From assembly GCF_035961655.1 (NCBI RefSeq), contig NZ_CP108393.1, forward strand, positions 3,703,501-3,767,500: DNA of 64,000 bases. The letters are read 5' to 3'. This DNA comes from Streptomyces sp. NBC_01317. GTDB lineage: Bacteria > Actinomycetota > Actinomycetes > Streptomycetales > Streptomycetaceae. A model generated the notes under the pieces. That model ran no database searches. It saw only the letters and a list, made by a program, of their open reading frames with translations, and was not told where the DNA came from. How positions within the stretch are numbered: the first letter of the stretch is position 1; every line of letters begins with the position of its first letter. The translations under genes were made by a program, and so were the position numbers. Positions 10,736-20,178 of the stretch are shown piece after piece.

Positions 10736-10760
10736 GTACGGGACGTCCGTCCCCGTACGG
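10736..10760. promoter_or_regulatory. Inverted repeat just upstream of the ClC gene
   Basis: GGTACGGGACG followed by TCCGTCCCCGTAC forms an imperfect palindrome ending 7 bases before the GTG. It could be an operator or a leader hairpin; no regulator is identified. Confidence 0.3.
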
Positions 10761-10767
10761 TGGGCGC

Positions 10768-12054
10768 GTGGCCCCCGACGCTCCGCCGACCGGCACCGCG
10801 CCGGCGCCCGCGCCCTCCGCGCGCACGCTGCTGCCCCTGGTCGTCCCCTCGCTGGTGACCGGCGTGCTCGCCAGCCTCGTCCTCCTGGGGGTGAGCGGGC
10901 TCGCGGACCGGCTCAAGGACGTCCTGTGGAAGAGCCTCCCCGACGCGCTCGGGGTCGGCCGGTACTCCTCGCTCTGGATAATCGTGATGCTCACGGCGAC
11001 CGGGCTGGCGGTGGGGATCGTCGTACGTCAGGTGTACGGGCACGCGGGGCCCGACCCGGCCACCACCGGCCTGGTCGACAAGCCGATGCCGGCGGGGGTG
11101 GTGCCCGGGCTGCTGGTCGTGACCGTGCTGGCGCTGGCGGGCGGGGTGAGCCTCGGCCCGGAGAACCCCATCACGGCGGCGAACATCGCGCTGACCTACT
11201 GGCTCGGCCGCAAGGTGGCGCCGAGGGCGCCCGCGCTGCTGTGGATCTCGCTGGGCGCGGCCGGCACGATCGGCGCGCTGTTCGGTACGCCGGTGGCCGC
11301 CGCGCTCGTCCTCTCCGAGACGCTCGCGTCGCGTCCCGGTCCCGGCTCGCTGTGGGACAAGCTGTTCGGTCCGCTGATCGCGGCGGGGGCCGGCGGGCTG
11401 ATGACCGTACTGATCGACCATCCGACGTTCGATCTCGATCTGCCGGACCATTCCGGCACCCACTGGAGCGACGCGCTGGCCGCACTGGTGATCACACCGG
11501 TCGCGGCGGCGCTGGGCCTGGTGATGGTCTACGCCTTCCCGTACGCCCACACGGCCTTCCAGCGCCTCCGGCACCCCGTTCTGGCCCTGACGGTCGGCGG
11601 GCTGCTGCTGGGCCTTCTGGGGGCCCTGGGCGGCCGTCTGACGCTTTTCAAGGGGCTGGACGAGGTGAAGACCCTGGCCGCCGATCCCGACGGCTGGTCG
11701 GCGGGGCGGTTCGCGCTGATGGCGGTGGTGAAACTGGCGGCGGTGCTCGTCGCCGCCGCGTGCGGTTTCCGGGGCGGCCGGATCTTCCCCGCGCTCTTCG
11801 CGGGGGTGTCGCTCGGGCTCTGCGCCCACGCCCTGGTGCCGGGCGTGGACACCACGGTCGGGGTGGTCTGCGCGGTGCTCGGGATGCTGCTCGCGGTCAC
11901 CCGGCAGGGCTGGCTCAGCCTGTTCACGGCGGCCGTGCTGACCGCCGACCCGAACCTGCTCCCGCTGCTGTGCGTGGCGCTGCTCCCGGCCTGGCTGCTC
12001 GTCACCGGCCGTCCACAGATGCAGGTGCGGGAGGACGGGACGGCGCTGCGGTGA
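10768..12054 (+). CDS. ClC-type chloride channel / H+ antiporter family protein
   Basis: 428 aa, about ten membrane segments. Annotated as ion channel protein in related genomes. ClC family features: GPENPITAANIAL resembles the selectivity-filter G(K/R)EGP helix in degenerate form, LFGTPVAAALVLSE matches the conserved GxFxxPxxGxLFxxE element, and CGFRGGRIFPALFAGV matches the GGxFxP element. The GTG at 10768 starts the family-like part; the very long upstream frame is not coding. Its stop is 138 bp before a glutamate decarboxylase, which suggests a joint role in proton and chloride balance during acid stress, as for E. coli ClC and GAD. Channel versus antiporter cannot be decided. Confidence 0.85.
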   Translation: MAPDAPPTGTAPAPAPSARTLLPLVVPSLVTGVLASLVLLGVSGLADRLKDVLWKSLPDALGVGRYSSLWIIVMLTATGLAVGIVVRQVYGHAGPDPATTGLVDKPMPAGVVPGLLVVTVLALAGGVSLGPENPITAANIALTYWLGRKVAPRAPALLWISLGAAGTIGALFGTPVAAALVLSETLASRPGPGSLWDKLFGPLIAAGAGGLMTVLIDHPTFDLDLPDHSGTHWSDALAALVITPVAAALGLVMVYAFPYAHTAFQRLRHPVLALTVGGLLLGLLGALGGRLTLFKGLDEVKTLAADPDGWSAGRFALMAVVKLAAVLVAAACGFRGGRIFPALFAGVSLGLCAHALVPGVDTTVGVVCAVLGMLLAVTRQGWLSLFTAAVLTADPNLLPLLCVALLPAWLLVTGRPQMQVREDGTALR

Positions 12055-12081
12055 GACACGTGCCCCGCGTGTGCCGCTTCA

Positions 12082-12115
12082 GTACGACTGCTCCGTTCGT
12101 ACGACTGCCCCGTTC
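12082..12115 (+). repeat. Two tandem 17-bp repeats upstream of the glutamate decarboxylase
   Basis: GTACGACTGCTCCGTTC followed directly by a copy with one change (CCC for CTC), in the 138-bp gap before the gene. It is a possible activator or repressor site; only the repeat itself is seen. Confidence 0.6.
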
Positions 12116-12192
12116 GTCCGTCCCGCCGGGCGTCCCGCGCCGATCCTCCGTATCCTCGCCGAGGGGGCCTTTCCCACGCCGAGGAGACCGCA

Positions 12193-13629
12193 GTGTCACT
12201 CCACCGAGGAGCCCCGCCGTCGCCGGACGGGTCGGAGCAGCACTCCGCCGAGATGCGCAGGCTGTCGCTCAACCCCTTCTACGGGTCGGCGGATCCGGTC
12301 GGTGACATGACCTCCGCGCCGCCGCTGCACCGGCTCGCCGACGGTCCGATGCCGCCCTCCACGGCGTACCAGCTGGTCCATGACGAGCTGCTCCTCGACG
12401 GCAACTCCCGGCTCAACCTCGCCACCTTCGTCACCACCTGGATGGAGCCCCAGGCGGGGATCCTGATGGGTGAGTGCCGGGACAAGAACATGATCGACAA
12501 GGACGAGTACCCCCGTACCGCCGAGCTGGAACGGCGCTGTGTGGCGATGCTCGCCGACCTCTGGAACGCCCCCGACCCGGTGACGGCCGTCGGCTGTTCC
12601 ACGACCGGGTCGAGCGAGGCCTGCATGCTCGCGGGGCTGGCGCTCAAGCGCCGCTGGGCCACCCGTAACGCCGCGCGCTACCCGGCGGCGGCCCGGCCGA
12701 ACCTGGTGATGGGGATCAACGTCCAGGTCTGCTGGGAGAAGTTCTGCAACTTCTGGGAGGTGGAGATGCGGCAGGTGCCGATGGAGGGCGACCGCTTCCA
12801 CCTCGACCCGCAGGCCGCCGCCGACCTCTGCGACGAGAACACCATCGGCGTGGTCGCCATTCTCGGCTCGACCTTCGACGGGAGTTACGAACCGGTCGCC
12901 GAGCTGTGCGCCGCCCTGGACGCCCTCCAGGAACGTACCGGCTTCGACATCCCCGTCCACGTCGACGGCGCCTCGGGCGCCATGGTCGCCCCCTTCCTCG
13001 ACGAGGACCTCGTCTGGGACTTCCGGCTGCCGCGCGTCTCGTCCATCAACACCTCGGGGCACAAGTACGGCCTGGTCTACCCGGGGGTGGGCTGGGCCCT
13101 GTGGCGCTCACCCGCCGAGCTGCCCGAGGAGCTGGTGTTCCGGGTGAACTACCTGGGCGGCGAGATGCCCACCTTCGCGCTGAACTTCTCCCGGCCGGGC
13201 GCGCAGGTGGTCGCGCAGTACTACACGTTCCTGCGCCTGGGGTGGGACGGCTACCGGGCCGTCCAGCAGACGGCGAGGGACATCGCCACGAACCTGTCCG
13301 CGCGGATCGGGGCGATGGCGGAGTTCCGCCTGCTCACCCGGGGGGACGAGCTGCCGGTCTTCGCCTTCACCACGGCCCCCGGAGTGACGAACTTCGACGT
13401 CTTCGACGTGTCACGGCGGCTGCGCGAGCGCGGCTGGCTGGTGCCCGCGTACACCTTCCCCGCCAACCGCGAGGATCTCGACGTCCTGCGGATCGTCTGC
13501 CGCAACGGCTTCTCGGCGGACCTCGGCGAGCTGCTGATCGACGACCTGGAGAAGCTGTTGCCCGAACTGCGCGCCCAGGAGCACCCGCCGGCCCGGGACA
13601 AGACGGCGGCGACGTCGTTCCACCACTGA
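12193..13629 (+). CDS. gadB: Glutamate decarboxylase
   Basis: PLP enzyme converting glutamate to GABA and CO2 and consuming a cytoplasmic proton. 478 aa, close to the usual 466. The PLP lysine is Lys291 in NTSGHKYGL; SGAMVAPF and the N-terminal GNSRLNLATF motif are also present. The start is GTG at 12193 with GAGGAG upstream. No dedicated glutamate/GABA antiporter is next to it, but a ClC-type protein is directly upstream on the same strand. The C-terminus lacks a clear calmodulin-type extension. Confidence 0.95.
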   Translation: MSLHRGAPPSPDGSEQHSAEMRRLSLNPFYGSADPVGDMTSAPPLHRLADGPMPPSTAYQLVHDELLLDGNSRLNLATFVTTWMEPQAGILMGECRDKNMIDKDEYPRTAELERRCVAMLADLWNAPDPVTAVGCSTTGSSEACMLAGLALKRRWATRNAARYPAAARPNLVMGINVQVCWEKFCNFWEVEMRQVPMEGDRFHLDPQAAADLCDENTIGVVAILGSTFDGSYEPVAELCAALDALQERTGFDIPVHVDGASGAMVAPFLDEDLVWDFRLPRVSSINTSGHKYGLVYPGVGWALWRSPAELPEELVFRVNYLGGEMPTFALNFSRPGAQVVAQYYTFLRLGWDGYRAVQQTARDIATNLSARIGAMAEFRLLTRGDELPVFAFTTAPGVTNFDVFDVSRRLRERGWLVPAYTFPANREDLDVLRIVCRNGFSADLGELLIDDLEKLLPELRAQEHPPARDKTAATSFHH

Positions 13630-13683
13630 GGGACGGCCGTACGGGCCCGGCGACGGCCCCGGACCCGTACGGCGGCGGTACCT

Positions 13684-14520
13684 CTAGCGGCTCAGGCGGC
13701 CGAACCGCCGTACCGCCAGGGGGAAGAACACCAGGAACAGGGCCACCGGCCACGCCACCGCCAGCAGGGCCGCGTGTTCGGCCGGCCAGGAGCCGCTTGT
13801 CGCGACCGGGTTGCCGAAGAGGTCGCGTACCGCCGTGGCCGTGGCCGACAGGGGGTTCCACTCGACCACTGCGCCCAGCCAGCCCGGCATGGACTGCGGC
13901 GTCGCGAAGGCGTTGGAGAGGAAGCCGACCGGCCAGACGAGGATCTGGACCGCCTGCACCATCTCCGGGCGGCCCGCCACCATCGCCAGCTGGATGCCGG
14001 CCCACAGCATCGCGAACCGGAACAGGAGCAGCAGCCCGACGGCGGCCAGGAAGGCGGCCGGACCGTCGTGCCAGCGCCAGCCGATCGTCCAGCCGACGCC
14101 GATCATGACCACCAGGCCGGCCGCGGACTGGATCATGTCCGCGACGCTGCGTCCCACCAGGACCGCCGACGCCGCCATCGGCAGGGAGCGAAAGCGGTCG
14201 ATGACACCCTTGTCGAGGTCCTGGGTGACGGCGAGCATCGTCGCTTCGAGGCCGAAGGCCATCGTCAGGGCGAGCATGCCGGGCACGAGGTAGTCGACGT
14301 AGTCCCCGGCGAGGCCCCGGCCGCCGCCGATCAGGAAGCCGAACATCAGGAGCAGCATCACCGGGAAGGCCAGGCCCACGACGATCTGGACGGGCTGCCG
14401 CGCCCAGTGGGCGAGTTCGCGCCGGGTCATGGTCCACGAGTCGGTGAGAGCCCGGCCGAGCCGGTTGCCGGCGGTGGGAGCGGGGACGGGGACGGTCGGG
14501 GTCGCGTCCAGGGTGGTCAT
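13684..14520 (-). CDS. ABC-2 type transporter permease (DrrB-like)
   Basis: 278 aa with six hydrophobic segments and the ABC-2 signature region near 100-170 ([27 protein letters not shown]). It forms an exporter with the ATPase directly upstream: the ATPase stop and this ATG overlap as ATGA, so translation is coupled. This DrrAB-type architecture is common for drug or lipid efflux; the substrate is unknown. It is probably controlled by the PadR regulator upstream. Confidence 0.93.
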   Translation of the reverse strand: MTTLDATPTVPVPAPTAGNRLGRALTDSWTMTRRELAHWARQPVQIVVGLAFPVMLLLMFGFLIGGGRGLAGDYVDYLVPGMLALTMAFGLEATMLAVTQDLDKGVIDRFRSLPMAASAVLVGRSVADMIQSAAGLVVMIGVGWTIGWRWHDGPAAFLAAVGLLLLFRFAMLWAGIQLAMVAGRPEMVQAVQILVWPVGFLSNAFATPQSMPGWLGAVVEWNPLSATATAVRDLFGNPVATSGSWPAEHAALLAVAWPVALFLVFFPLAVRRFGRLSR

Positions 14521-15503
14521 ACGAGAGCCTCCCGCTGCTGGTCGTGGTGGCCCGGGGTGTCCCCGCCGGTGAGGTGGAGGAAGACCTCGTCCAGCGTCGG
14601 CCGCCGCAGTGCGATGTCCTCGGCCTCGATGCCCGCCGCGCCCAACGCCCGTACCACCTCGGTCAGAACGGCCATCCGGTCCGTGACGGGCGCGCTCAGC
14701 AGGCGCCGGTCCACGTCCGTGCCGACGGCGTACGTGCCCGCCGCTCCCGCCAACAGCCTTGCTCCCTCACCGAGTCGACCGGCGTCCCGCAGGACGACGT
14801 CGATCCGGTCGCCGCCGGTCGCCGCCTTGAGCGCGTCCGCCGTGCCGTCCGCGACGACCCGGCCGCTGTCCACCACCGAGATGTGGTCGGCCAGTTGGTC
14901 GGCCTCCTCCAGATACTGGGTGGTGAGGAGGACGGTCGTCCCGCCGCCCACCAGCGAGCGCACCGCGCTCCACACCTCGGCCCGGCCGCGCGGGTCGAGT
15001 CCGGTGGTCGGCTCGTCCAGGAAGAGCACCTCCGGGTCGGTGATCAGCGAGGCGGCGAGGTCGAGCCGCCGCCGCATGCCGCCGCTGTACTGCTTGACCG
15101 CCTTGCGCCCGGTGTCCCGGAGGCCGAAGCGGTCGAGCAGTTCGCCTGCCCTGGCGCCGGCCCGCCGGGCGCCGAGCCGGTGGAGCCGTCCGAACATCTC
15201 CAGGTTCTGACGGCCGCTCAACTCCTCGTCCACCGCGGCGTGCTGGCCGAGCAGCCCGATCCGCCGCCGTACCTCGGCCCCCTGGGTCCGTACGTCGAAG
15301 CCGGCCACCCGCGCCACCCCCTCGTCGTGCCGCAGCAGCGTGGTCATGACCCGTACGGCCGTGGTCTTGCCCGCGCCGTTGGGCCCCAGCACGCCGTGCA
15401 CCGTGCCGCGCGCGACCGTCAGGTCGAGACCGTCCAGCGCCCGCTTGTCGCCGTACCGCTTCCGTACGCCCTCCATGACGATCACATCGGTCAGGTCAGC
15501 CAC
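14517..15503 (-). CDS. ABC transporter ATP-binding protein (DrrA-like)
   Basis: 328 aa from the GTG at 15503, which is preceded by GGAGGAG (7-base spacing); the frame also allows 15518. Walker [10 protein letters not shown], signature [12 protein letters not shown], Walker [13 protein letters not shown] and the H-loop TTQYLEEAD are all present. The C-terminal part resembles the DrrA-specific domain ([14 protein letters not shown]). It powers the permease encoded 4 bp overlapping. The promoter lies at 15549-15577. Confidence 0.95.
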   Translation of the reverse strand: MADLTDVIVMEGVRKRYGDKRALDGLDLTVARGTVHGVLGPNGAGKTTAVRVMTTLLRHDEGVARVAGFDVRTQGAEVRRRIGLLGQHAAVDEELSGRQNLEMFGRLHRLGARRAGARAGELLDRFGLRDTGRKAVKQYSGGMRRRLDLAASLITDPEVLFLDEPTTGLDPRGRAEVWSAVRSLVGGGTTVLLTTQYLEEADQLADHISVVDSGRVVADGTADALKAATGGDRIDVVLRDAGRLGEGARLLAGAAGTYAVGTDVDRRLLSAPVTDRMAVLTEVVRALGAAGIEAEDIALRRPTLDEVFLHLTGGDTPGHHDQQREALV

Positions 15504-15527
15504 CAGCGTCTCCTCCACCCCAGGTAG

Positions 15528-15583
15528 TCAAGTTTGACCATCACGGGAAAGATATCCCCTGGCGGCATGTTGGTCAAACTTGA
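15528..15583 (-). promoter_or_regulatory. Sigma-70-type promoter between two copies of a putative PadR operator
   Basis: On the minus strand TTGACC (15577-15572), a 17-base spacer and TATCTT (15554-15549) form a near-consensus HrdB-type promoter for the ABC genes. The -35 box is inside TCAAGTTTGACCA (15583-15571), and the reverse complement of the same 13-mer lies just beyond the expected start site (15528-15540). Each copy holds the core TCAA-GT-TTGA. The first copy abuts the padR stop. This is a textbook repression layout; PadR as the binder is inferred. Confidence 0.75.
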
Positions 15584-16225
15584 TTAGCTGGTGTCGCCCT
15601 CGTGCGTGACACCCGTCGCGTACGGATTCTCCTCACCCTCGCCGAGCACCCCGATGAACGGCTCGCCCTCCCCCGCGAAGGTGTACGCCCCGCCCTCGAC
15701 GCGCGCGATCAGCCCGCGCGTCCACTCCGCGCCGGTGTCCGCCGTATGCACCCAGAGGTTCATGATCTCGCCGATGTGCCCGAGTTGCTCGGGGCCGGCC
15801 TCGGGTACGTAGTTCTTCGTCACCGTGTCCCGCCAGGCCTCGATCGCGGCCACCCGCTTCCCCAGCAGGTCGACCACCTCCGCCCGCGGCAGGTCGAGGA
15901 CGAAGCCGAGAGCGGCGGACAGCACGTCCACGTTCTGGTCGTACGCCGTCAGCGACTCGCGGAGCAGCCTGAAGTACTCCTCGTGCCCCGCCCCGGTGAT
16001 CTCGTACTCGGTACGCGGCGGCCCGCCCGCCGTGCTGGGCGCCACCTCGTGGGCCAGCAGCACGCCCTGCTTCGCCATCTGCTTGAGGGCGTGGTAGATC
16101 GAGCCGGGCTTGGTGTTGGACCACTCGTGCGCGCCCCAGTACTCCAGGTCGTTGCGCACCTGGTAGCCGTGGGCCCGCCCGTGCTGGCGCACCGCGCCGA
16201 GCACGAGCAAACGGATCGCTGACAT
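15584..16225 (-). CDS. PadR family transcriptional regulator
   Basis: 213 aa. N-terminal winged helix of the PadR type (IRLLVLGAVRQHGRAHGYQV, then PGSIYHALKQMAKQGVL) and a C-terminal Vir_act_alpha_C-like helical domain (residues about 95-170) for dimerisation. It lies upstream of, and on the same strand as, the ABC exporter pair and probably represses it until a ligand binds. The promoter region between them carries two identical inverted 13-mers. Confidence 0.92.
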   Translation of the reverse strand: MSAIRLLVLGAVRQHGRAHGYQVRNDLEYWGAHEWSNTKPGSIYHALKQMAKQGVLLAHEVAPSTAGGPPRTEYEITGAGHEEYFRLLRESLTAYDQNVDVLSAALGFVLDLPRAEVVDLLGKRVAAIEAWRDTVTKNYVPEAGPEQLGHIGEIMNLWVHTADTGAEWTRGLIARVEGGAYTFAGEGEPFIGVLGEGEENPYATGVTHEGDTS

Positions 16226-16305
16226 GGCTCCAGGCTATGGCCCTGGTGGGGCACACCCCGCGCCAGCCCCGGGGCGAAGGCTCAGGCCGGCCCCGAGAGG
16301 AAAGC

Positions 16306-17763
16306 TCAGAACGGGAACCGCGAGCGGCCGTACTGCACCGAGATCCACTTCTGGGTGGTGAACGCCTCGATCATCGACTCGCCGTTCAGCCGCCCCGACC
16401 CCGAGTGCTTCTCGCCGCCGAAGGGGACGATCGGCTCGTCGTGGACCGTACCGTCGTTGATGTGGATCATGCCGGTACGGATACGGTGCGCGATCCGCAC
16501 CCCGCGCTCGATGTCCCCGGTGTGCACGGCCCCGCTCAGGCCGTACGGGGTGTCGTTGGCGATCCGTACCGCCTCGTCCTCCCCGTCGAACGGGACGAGG
16601 AGCGCCACCGGGCCGAAGATCTCCTGCCCCAGGACGGGCGAGTCGGCCGCCAGGCCGGTCAGCACCGTCGGGGAGACGAGATTGCCGACGGTCGGGCCGC
16701 GCAGCAGCGCCGTCGCGCCGGCCGCGACGGTCTGGTCGACCGCCGCCGTCACGGCGTCGGCCTGCGAGGAGTTGATGAGGGGGCCGATGTGGGTCGCCGG
16801 GTCCGCCGGGTCACCGACCTTCAGCGTCCTCACCTTGGCGACGAACTTGTCGGTGAACTCCTTCTCCACCGACCGGTCCAGCAGGATGCGGTTGGCCGCC
16901 ATGCAGACCTGGCCCTGGTGCACGAACCGGCTGAACACCGCCGCGTCCACCGCGTAGTCGATGTCGGCGTCGTCCAGGACGATGAGCGCGCTGTTGCCGC
17001 CCAGTTCGAGGACGGCGCGCTTGAAGTTCTTGGCGCAGACGGTGGCGACGTGCTGTCCCACCTTGTCCGAGCCGGTGAAGGAGATGACCGCGGGTACGGG
17101 GTGGTCCAGCAGCGCGTCGCCGATCTCGGCGATGTCGGTGATCACGACGTTCAGCACGCCGGGCGGCAGGCCCGCGTCCTCGAAGACCTTCGCCACCAGG
17201 GATCCGCCGCAGATCGGGGTGTTCTGGTGGGGCTTGAGGACCACGGCGTTGCCGAGCGCCAGCGCGGGCGCGACCGATTTGAGCGACAGCAGGAACGGGA
17301 AGTTGAAGGGGCTGATGACACCGACGACCCCGACCGGCAGCCGGTAGACGCGGTTCTCCTTGCCGTCGACCGGCGAGGGCAGTATTCGGCCCTCGGGGCG
17401 CAGCGACAGCTGGATCGCCTCGCGCAGGAACTCCTTGGCGAGGTGCAGTTCGAAGGCGGCCTTGAGCCGGGTGCCGCCCACCTCCGCGACGATCGTCTCG
17501 GCGATCTCGTCCTCACGGTCCTCGACCACCCGCAGGGCGCGCTCGAACACCAGCCTGCGCGTGTACGGGTTGCTCTCGCCCCAGGGCACCTGCGCGCGTT
17601 CCGCCGCACGGTAGGCCTGGTCGACCTCCGCCACCGAGGCCACCGTGATCGCGGCCAGCTTGTCCCCGTTGTACGGGTTGAAGTCGATGATGTCCCAGGA
17701 GCCGCTCCCGGGCTTCCACTCACCGTCGATGTACTGGTGGGCGAGGCTGGTGAAGAAGGACAT
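16306..17763 (-). CDS. Aldehyde dehydrogenase (NAD(P)+), benzaldehyde-type
   Basis: 485 aa ALDH superfamily enzyme oxidising an aldehyde to its acid. Catalytic Cys287 is in GQVCMAANR, general base Glu253 in ELGGNS, and Asn in SPFNFPF. The sequence style (PLxQEIFGPVALLVPF, NDGTVHDEPIVPFGGEKHSGSGR) resembles vanillin/benzaldehyde dehydrogenases rather than betaine aldehyde dehydrogenases; the true substrate is unknown. It is monocistronic, with a gene-free gap on both sides. ATG at 17763. Confidence 0.93.
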   Translation of the reverse strand: MSFFTSLAHQYIDGEWKPGSGSWDIIDFNPYNGDKLAAITVASVAEVDQAYRAAERAQVPWGESNPYTRRLVFERALRVVEDREDEIAETIVAEVGGTRLKAAFELHLAKEFLREAIQLSLRPEGRILPSPVDGKENRVYRLPVGVVGVISPFNFPFLLSLKSVAPALALGNAVVLKPHQNTPICGGSLVAKVFEDAGLPPGVLNVVITDIAEIGDALLDHPVPAVISFTGSDKVGQHVATVCAKNFKRAVLELGGNSALIVLDDADIDYAVDAAVFSRFVHQGQVCMAANRILLDRSVEKEFTDKFVAKVRTLKVGDPADPATHIGPLINSSQADAVTAAVDQTVAAGATALLRGPTVGNLVSPTVLTGLAADSPVLGQEIFGPVALLVPFDGEDEAVRIANDTPYGLSGAVHTGDIERGVRIAHRIRTGMIHINDGTVHDEPIVPFGGEKHSGSGRLNGESMIEAFTTQKWISVQYGRSRFPF

Positions 17764-17834
17764 GAGACTCGACCCCTCGTCGCAGGACTACCGCGTAACC
17801 GATGTCACTGATGTCACGTCATCATACTTCTGTA

Positions 17835-18704
17835 TCAGCAGAGTTCGAGGAGTCCACGAAGCAGATCGCGGCTCTCACCGGGGCCGGGACTGTCCTGGTG
17901 GAGCCGCTCCATCACCCGTTCGTAGTGGGCGATCTCTTCGCGCTTGTCCAAATAGAGGGCGCTGGTGAGCTGTTCGAGGTAGACGACGTCGGAGAGGTCC
18001 GACTCGGGGAAGCTCAGCATCGTGAAGGCACCGGTCTCGCCCGCGTGGCCGCCGAAGCTGAACGGCATCACCTGGAGTGTGACGTTCGGCTGCTCGGAGA
18101 TCTCGATGAGGTGCCTCAACTGGCCCTGCATCACGGAGCGGTCGCCGTACGGGCGGCGCAGCGCGGCCTCGTCCAGCACGGCGTGGAAGCGGGGCGCCCG
18201 TTCGGAGACGAGCACTTTCTGGCGCTCCAGCCGCAGCGCGACGCGCCGGTCGATCTCGGCACACTGCTTCTCGGGGTCGCGCATCCCGCGTGTGACCACG
18301 GCGTGGGCGTACGCCTCGGTCTGCAACAGGCCGTGCACGAACTGCACTTCATAGATACGAATGAGTGAGGCGGCGCCCTCCAGACCGATGTAGGTCGGGA
18401 ACCAGCCGGGCAGCACGTCGCTGTAACTGTGCCACCAGCCCGCGACGTTGGCCTCCCGGGCCAGGCCGAGGAGAGCTCCGCGCTCCCGCTCGTCCGCGAC
18501 CCCGTAGAGGGTCAGCAGGTCCTCGATGTCTCTGGCCTTGAAGCTCACCCGTCCCAACTCCATACGGCTGATCTTGGACTCGGATGCGCGGATCGAGTAG
18601 CCGGCGGCCTCACGTGTGATGCCGCGCGTCTCGCGCAGGCGCCTCAACTGTGAGCCCAGCAGAATGCGCCGCACTACGGAACCGCCCGATTCGGCTGCGG
18701 TCAC
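17835..18704 (-). CDS. HTH regulator, XRE-type with DUF5753 (Scr1/WhiJ-like)
   Basis: 289 aa from the GTG at 18704, which has GGGGAGG 9 bases upstream; the longer in-frame starts lack a good site. An N-terminal helix-turn-helix (LRRLRETRGITREAAGYSIRASESKISRMELG) is followed by DUF5753 (EVQFVHGLLQTEAYAHAV...VMPFSFGGHAGETGAFTMLSFPE). These Streptomyces regulators normally work with a small DUF397 protein and a HATPase, both present here at 19620-19883 and 19041-19535. Its upstream region holds the GTGCACGTGCATCTGC motif. Confidence 0.9.
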   Translation of the reverse strand: MTAAESGGSVVRRILLGSQLRRLRETRGITREAAGYSIRASESKISRMELGRVSFKARDIEDLLTLYGVADERERGALLGLAREANVAGWWHSYSDVLPGWFPTYIGLEGAASLIRIYEVQFVHGLLQTEAYAHAVVTRGMRDPEKQCAEIDRRVALRLERQKVLVSERAPRFHAVLDEAALRRPYGDRSVMQGQLRHLIEISEQPNVTLQVMPFSFGGHAGETGAFTMLSFPESDLSDVVYLEQLTSALYLDKREEIAHYERVMERLHQDSPGPGESRDLLRGLLELC

Positions 18705-18895
18705 GTCTCCAACCCTCCCCATCACAAGTGGTTCACCGCAGGGCACCCCCGAGCCCCAAGCCCCGGATTCTGCCATCAAAACGCTTCAGCGCGTACTCAT
18801 TCGATTACGGAAAGAAGAAGGCTTTACGGAGAGCCTAAAAGTAGTCGGTGGGAGAAATGTGAAAGAACCGTCACGTGAAGGGACAGGTCCGGCAC

Positions 18896-18923
18896 GTGCA
18901 CGTGCATCTGCCCTTGCATCTGC
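18896..18923 (+). promoter_or_regulatory. Operator-like motif, site A
   Basis: GTGCACGTGCATCTGC at 18896-18911, followed by TTGCATCTGC at 18914-18923. It is in the divergent gap between the HTH regulator and the ATPase. The 16-mer recurs exactly, inverted, at 19938-19953, and a three-fold variant is at 21431-21470. Apart from this site nothing else was recognised in the 336-bp gap 18705-19040. Confidence 0.6.
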
Positions 18924-19040
18924 CGTACGCATTCGGAACCATGGTCCCCGCGCACCTGTGTGCTCGTTCGTGATTGACGTGTTGTGACGCTGGACCACCG
19001 CGCAGTATCGCTACGGCCGCGAATCCCGGGAGTGCCTCGC

Positions 19041-19535
19041 ATGGGGACGAATGGATCGACCATGCTCGAGCCTTTAAGGCAGGGGCTTCCCCCCATCGAT
19101 CCCGCAGGGGTGGCCAGCTCGGCGTCGTGCGCCCTGCCCGCCCGCTACGAGGCGGTGCGCGGGGCCAGGCAGTTCACCCGGACCACGTTGGACCAGTGGG
19201 AACTTGACGACCGCTTCGACGATGTCGCGCTTGTCGTGTCCGAACTCGTCACCAACGCGCTGCGGCACGCCCTGCCCGCGGACACCCCGCGGGAGCCTCA
19301 GGACTCCCCCGTACGCCTGCACCTGATGCGGTGGAAGTCGCGTCTGGTGTGCGCGGTCCGCGATCCCAGTCATTCGAGCCCGGTGGCACGGGAGACGGAC
19401 GAGGACTGTGCGGCGGAGTCCGGCCGGGGCCTGTTCCTGGTCGACTCCTTCAGCGACACCTGGGGTTGGCACCCGCTGGCGGGTTCGCTGCACGGAAAGG
19501 TGGTCTGGGCGCTCTTCCAGCTCCAGACCGACTGA
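19041..19535 (+). CDS. ATP-binding protein, HATPase/anti-sigma type
   Basis: 164 aa with a GHKL ATPase fold of the RsbW type: N-box VSELVTNALRHAL (about residues 62-74) and G-box ESGRGLFLVDSFSDTWGW. No kinase DHp domain. In Streptomyces such proteins pair with Scr1-type HTH and DUF397 proteins; the biochemical role is mostly untested, with anti-sigma kinase activity the family assumption. ATG at 19041 has GGGAGTG upstream; in-frame codons exist from 18984. Confidence 0.88.
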   Translation: MGTNGSTMLEPLRQGLPPIDPAGVASSASCALPARYEAVRGARQFTRTTLDQWELDDRFDDVALVVSELVTNALRHALPADTPREPQDSPVRLHLMRWKSRLVCAVRDPSHSSPVARETDEDCAAESGRGLFLVDSFSDTWGWHPLAGSLHGKVVWALFQLQTD

Positions 19536-19619
19536 CCCACCGAACGACGGACACGAGGGTGGCCGGAACGCATGCGTTCCGGCCATACTCTCCGGGCGAT
19601 TTCGCCCGTTTCGGCGCTC

Positions 19620-19883
19620 TCAGCCCTCCGCGATCAGGTGGTCGAACTCGCCGTCCTTGATACCGAGCAGCATCGCCTCGATCTCGGCCGGCGTGTACAC
19701 CAGCGCGGGGCCGTCCGGGTGGCGTGAGTTCCGTACCGCCACCTCCCCACCAGGCAGCTTGGCGAACTCCACGCAGGATCCCTGGGAGTTGCTGTGCCTA
19801 CTTTTCTGCCAGACGACGCCGTGCAGCTCTGTGGCCGCAATGCCGTTGTACACGTGGTGCACAGGTCGCTCCCCGAGTTGCAA
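19620..19883 (-). CDS. DUF397 domain-containing protein
   Basis: 87 aa. The DUF397 core is clear: WQKSRHSNSQGSCVEFAKLPGGEVAVRNSRHPDGPALVYTPAEIEAML, then the C-terminal GIKDGEFDHLI. Family members are small partners of DUF5753 HTH regulators. It is convergent with the ATPase gene. Its upstream region contains the inverted copy of the shared 16-mer. Confidence 0.92.
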   Translation of the reverse strand: MQLGERPVHHVYNGIAATELHGVVWQKSRHSNSQGSCVEFAKLPGGEVAVRNSRHPDGPALVYTPAEIEAMLLGIKDGEFDHLIAEG

Positions 19884-19937
19884 GGTGCAAGTGTCAACTT
19901 TCCCGGATCATAGCTGTGTTCATGTGCGCATGCATGA

Positions 19938-19953
19938 GCAGATGCACGTGCAC
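19938..19953 (-). promoter_or_regulatory. Operator-like motif, site B
   Basis: Reads GTGCACGTGCATCTGC on the minus strand, identical to site A, 55 bp upstream of the DUF397 start. A related CACACGTGCACGTGCGC follows at about 19980-19995. Nothing else was recognised in 19884-20178. Confidence 0.6.
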
Positions 19954-20178
19954 GCGGGGTGGTCCTTCGGTTACTCCTTCACACGTGCACGTGCGCTCTC
20001 CTGGAACAGACGCACAGAACGGCTTTCTGGCTCCAGTGTCCAGGTAAAGATCGAGGGCATCACACCGGCCCCACGGGTCGCACAGGTCACACAGGTAACG
20101 CGGATGGGGCTCCCTGCCGGGGTACGAGCCCTCCCGGGAGGCCCGGTGGACGCCGGGGCCCGGTGGACGCTGAGGGCC

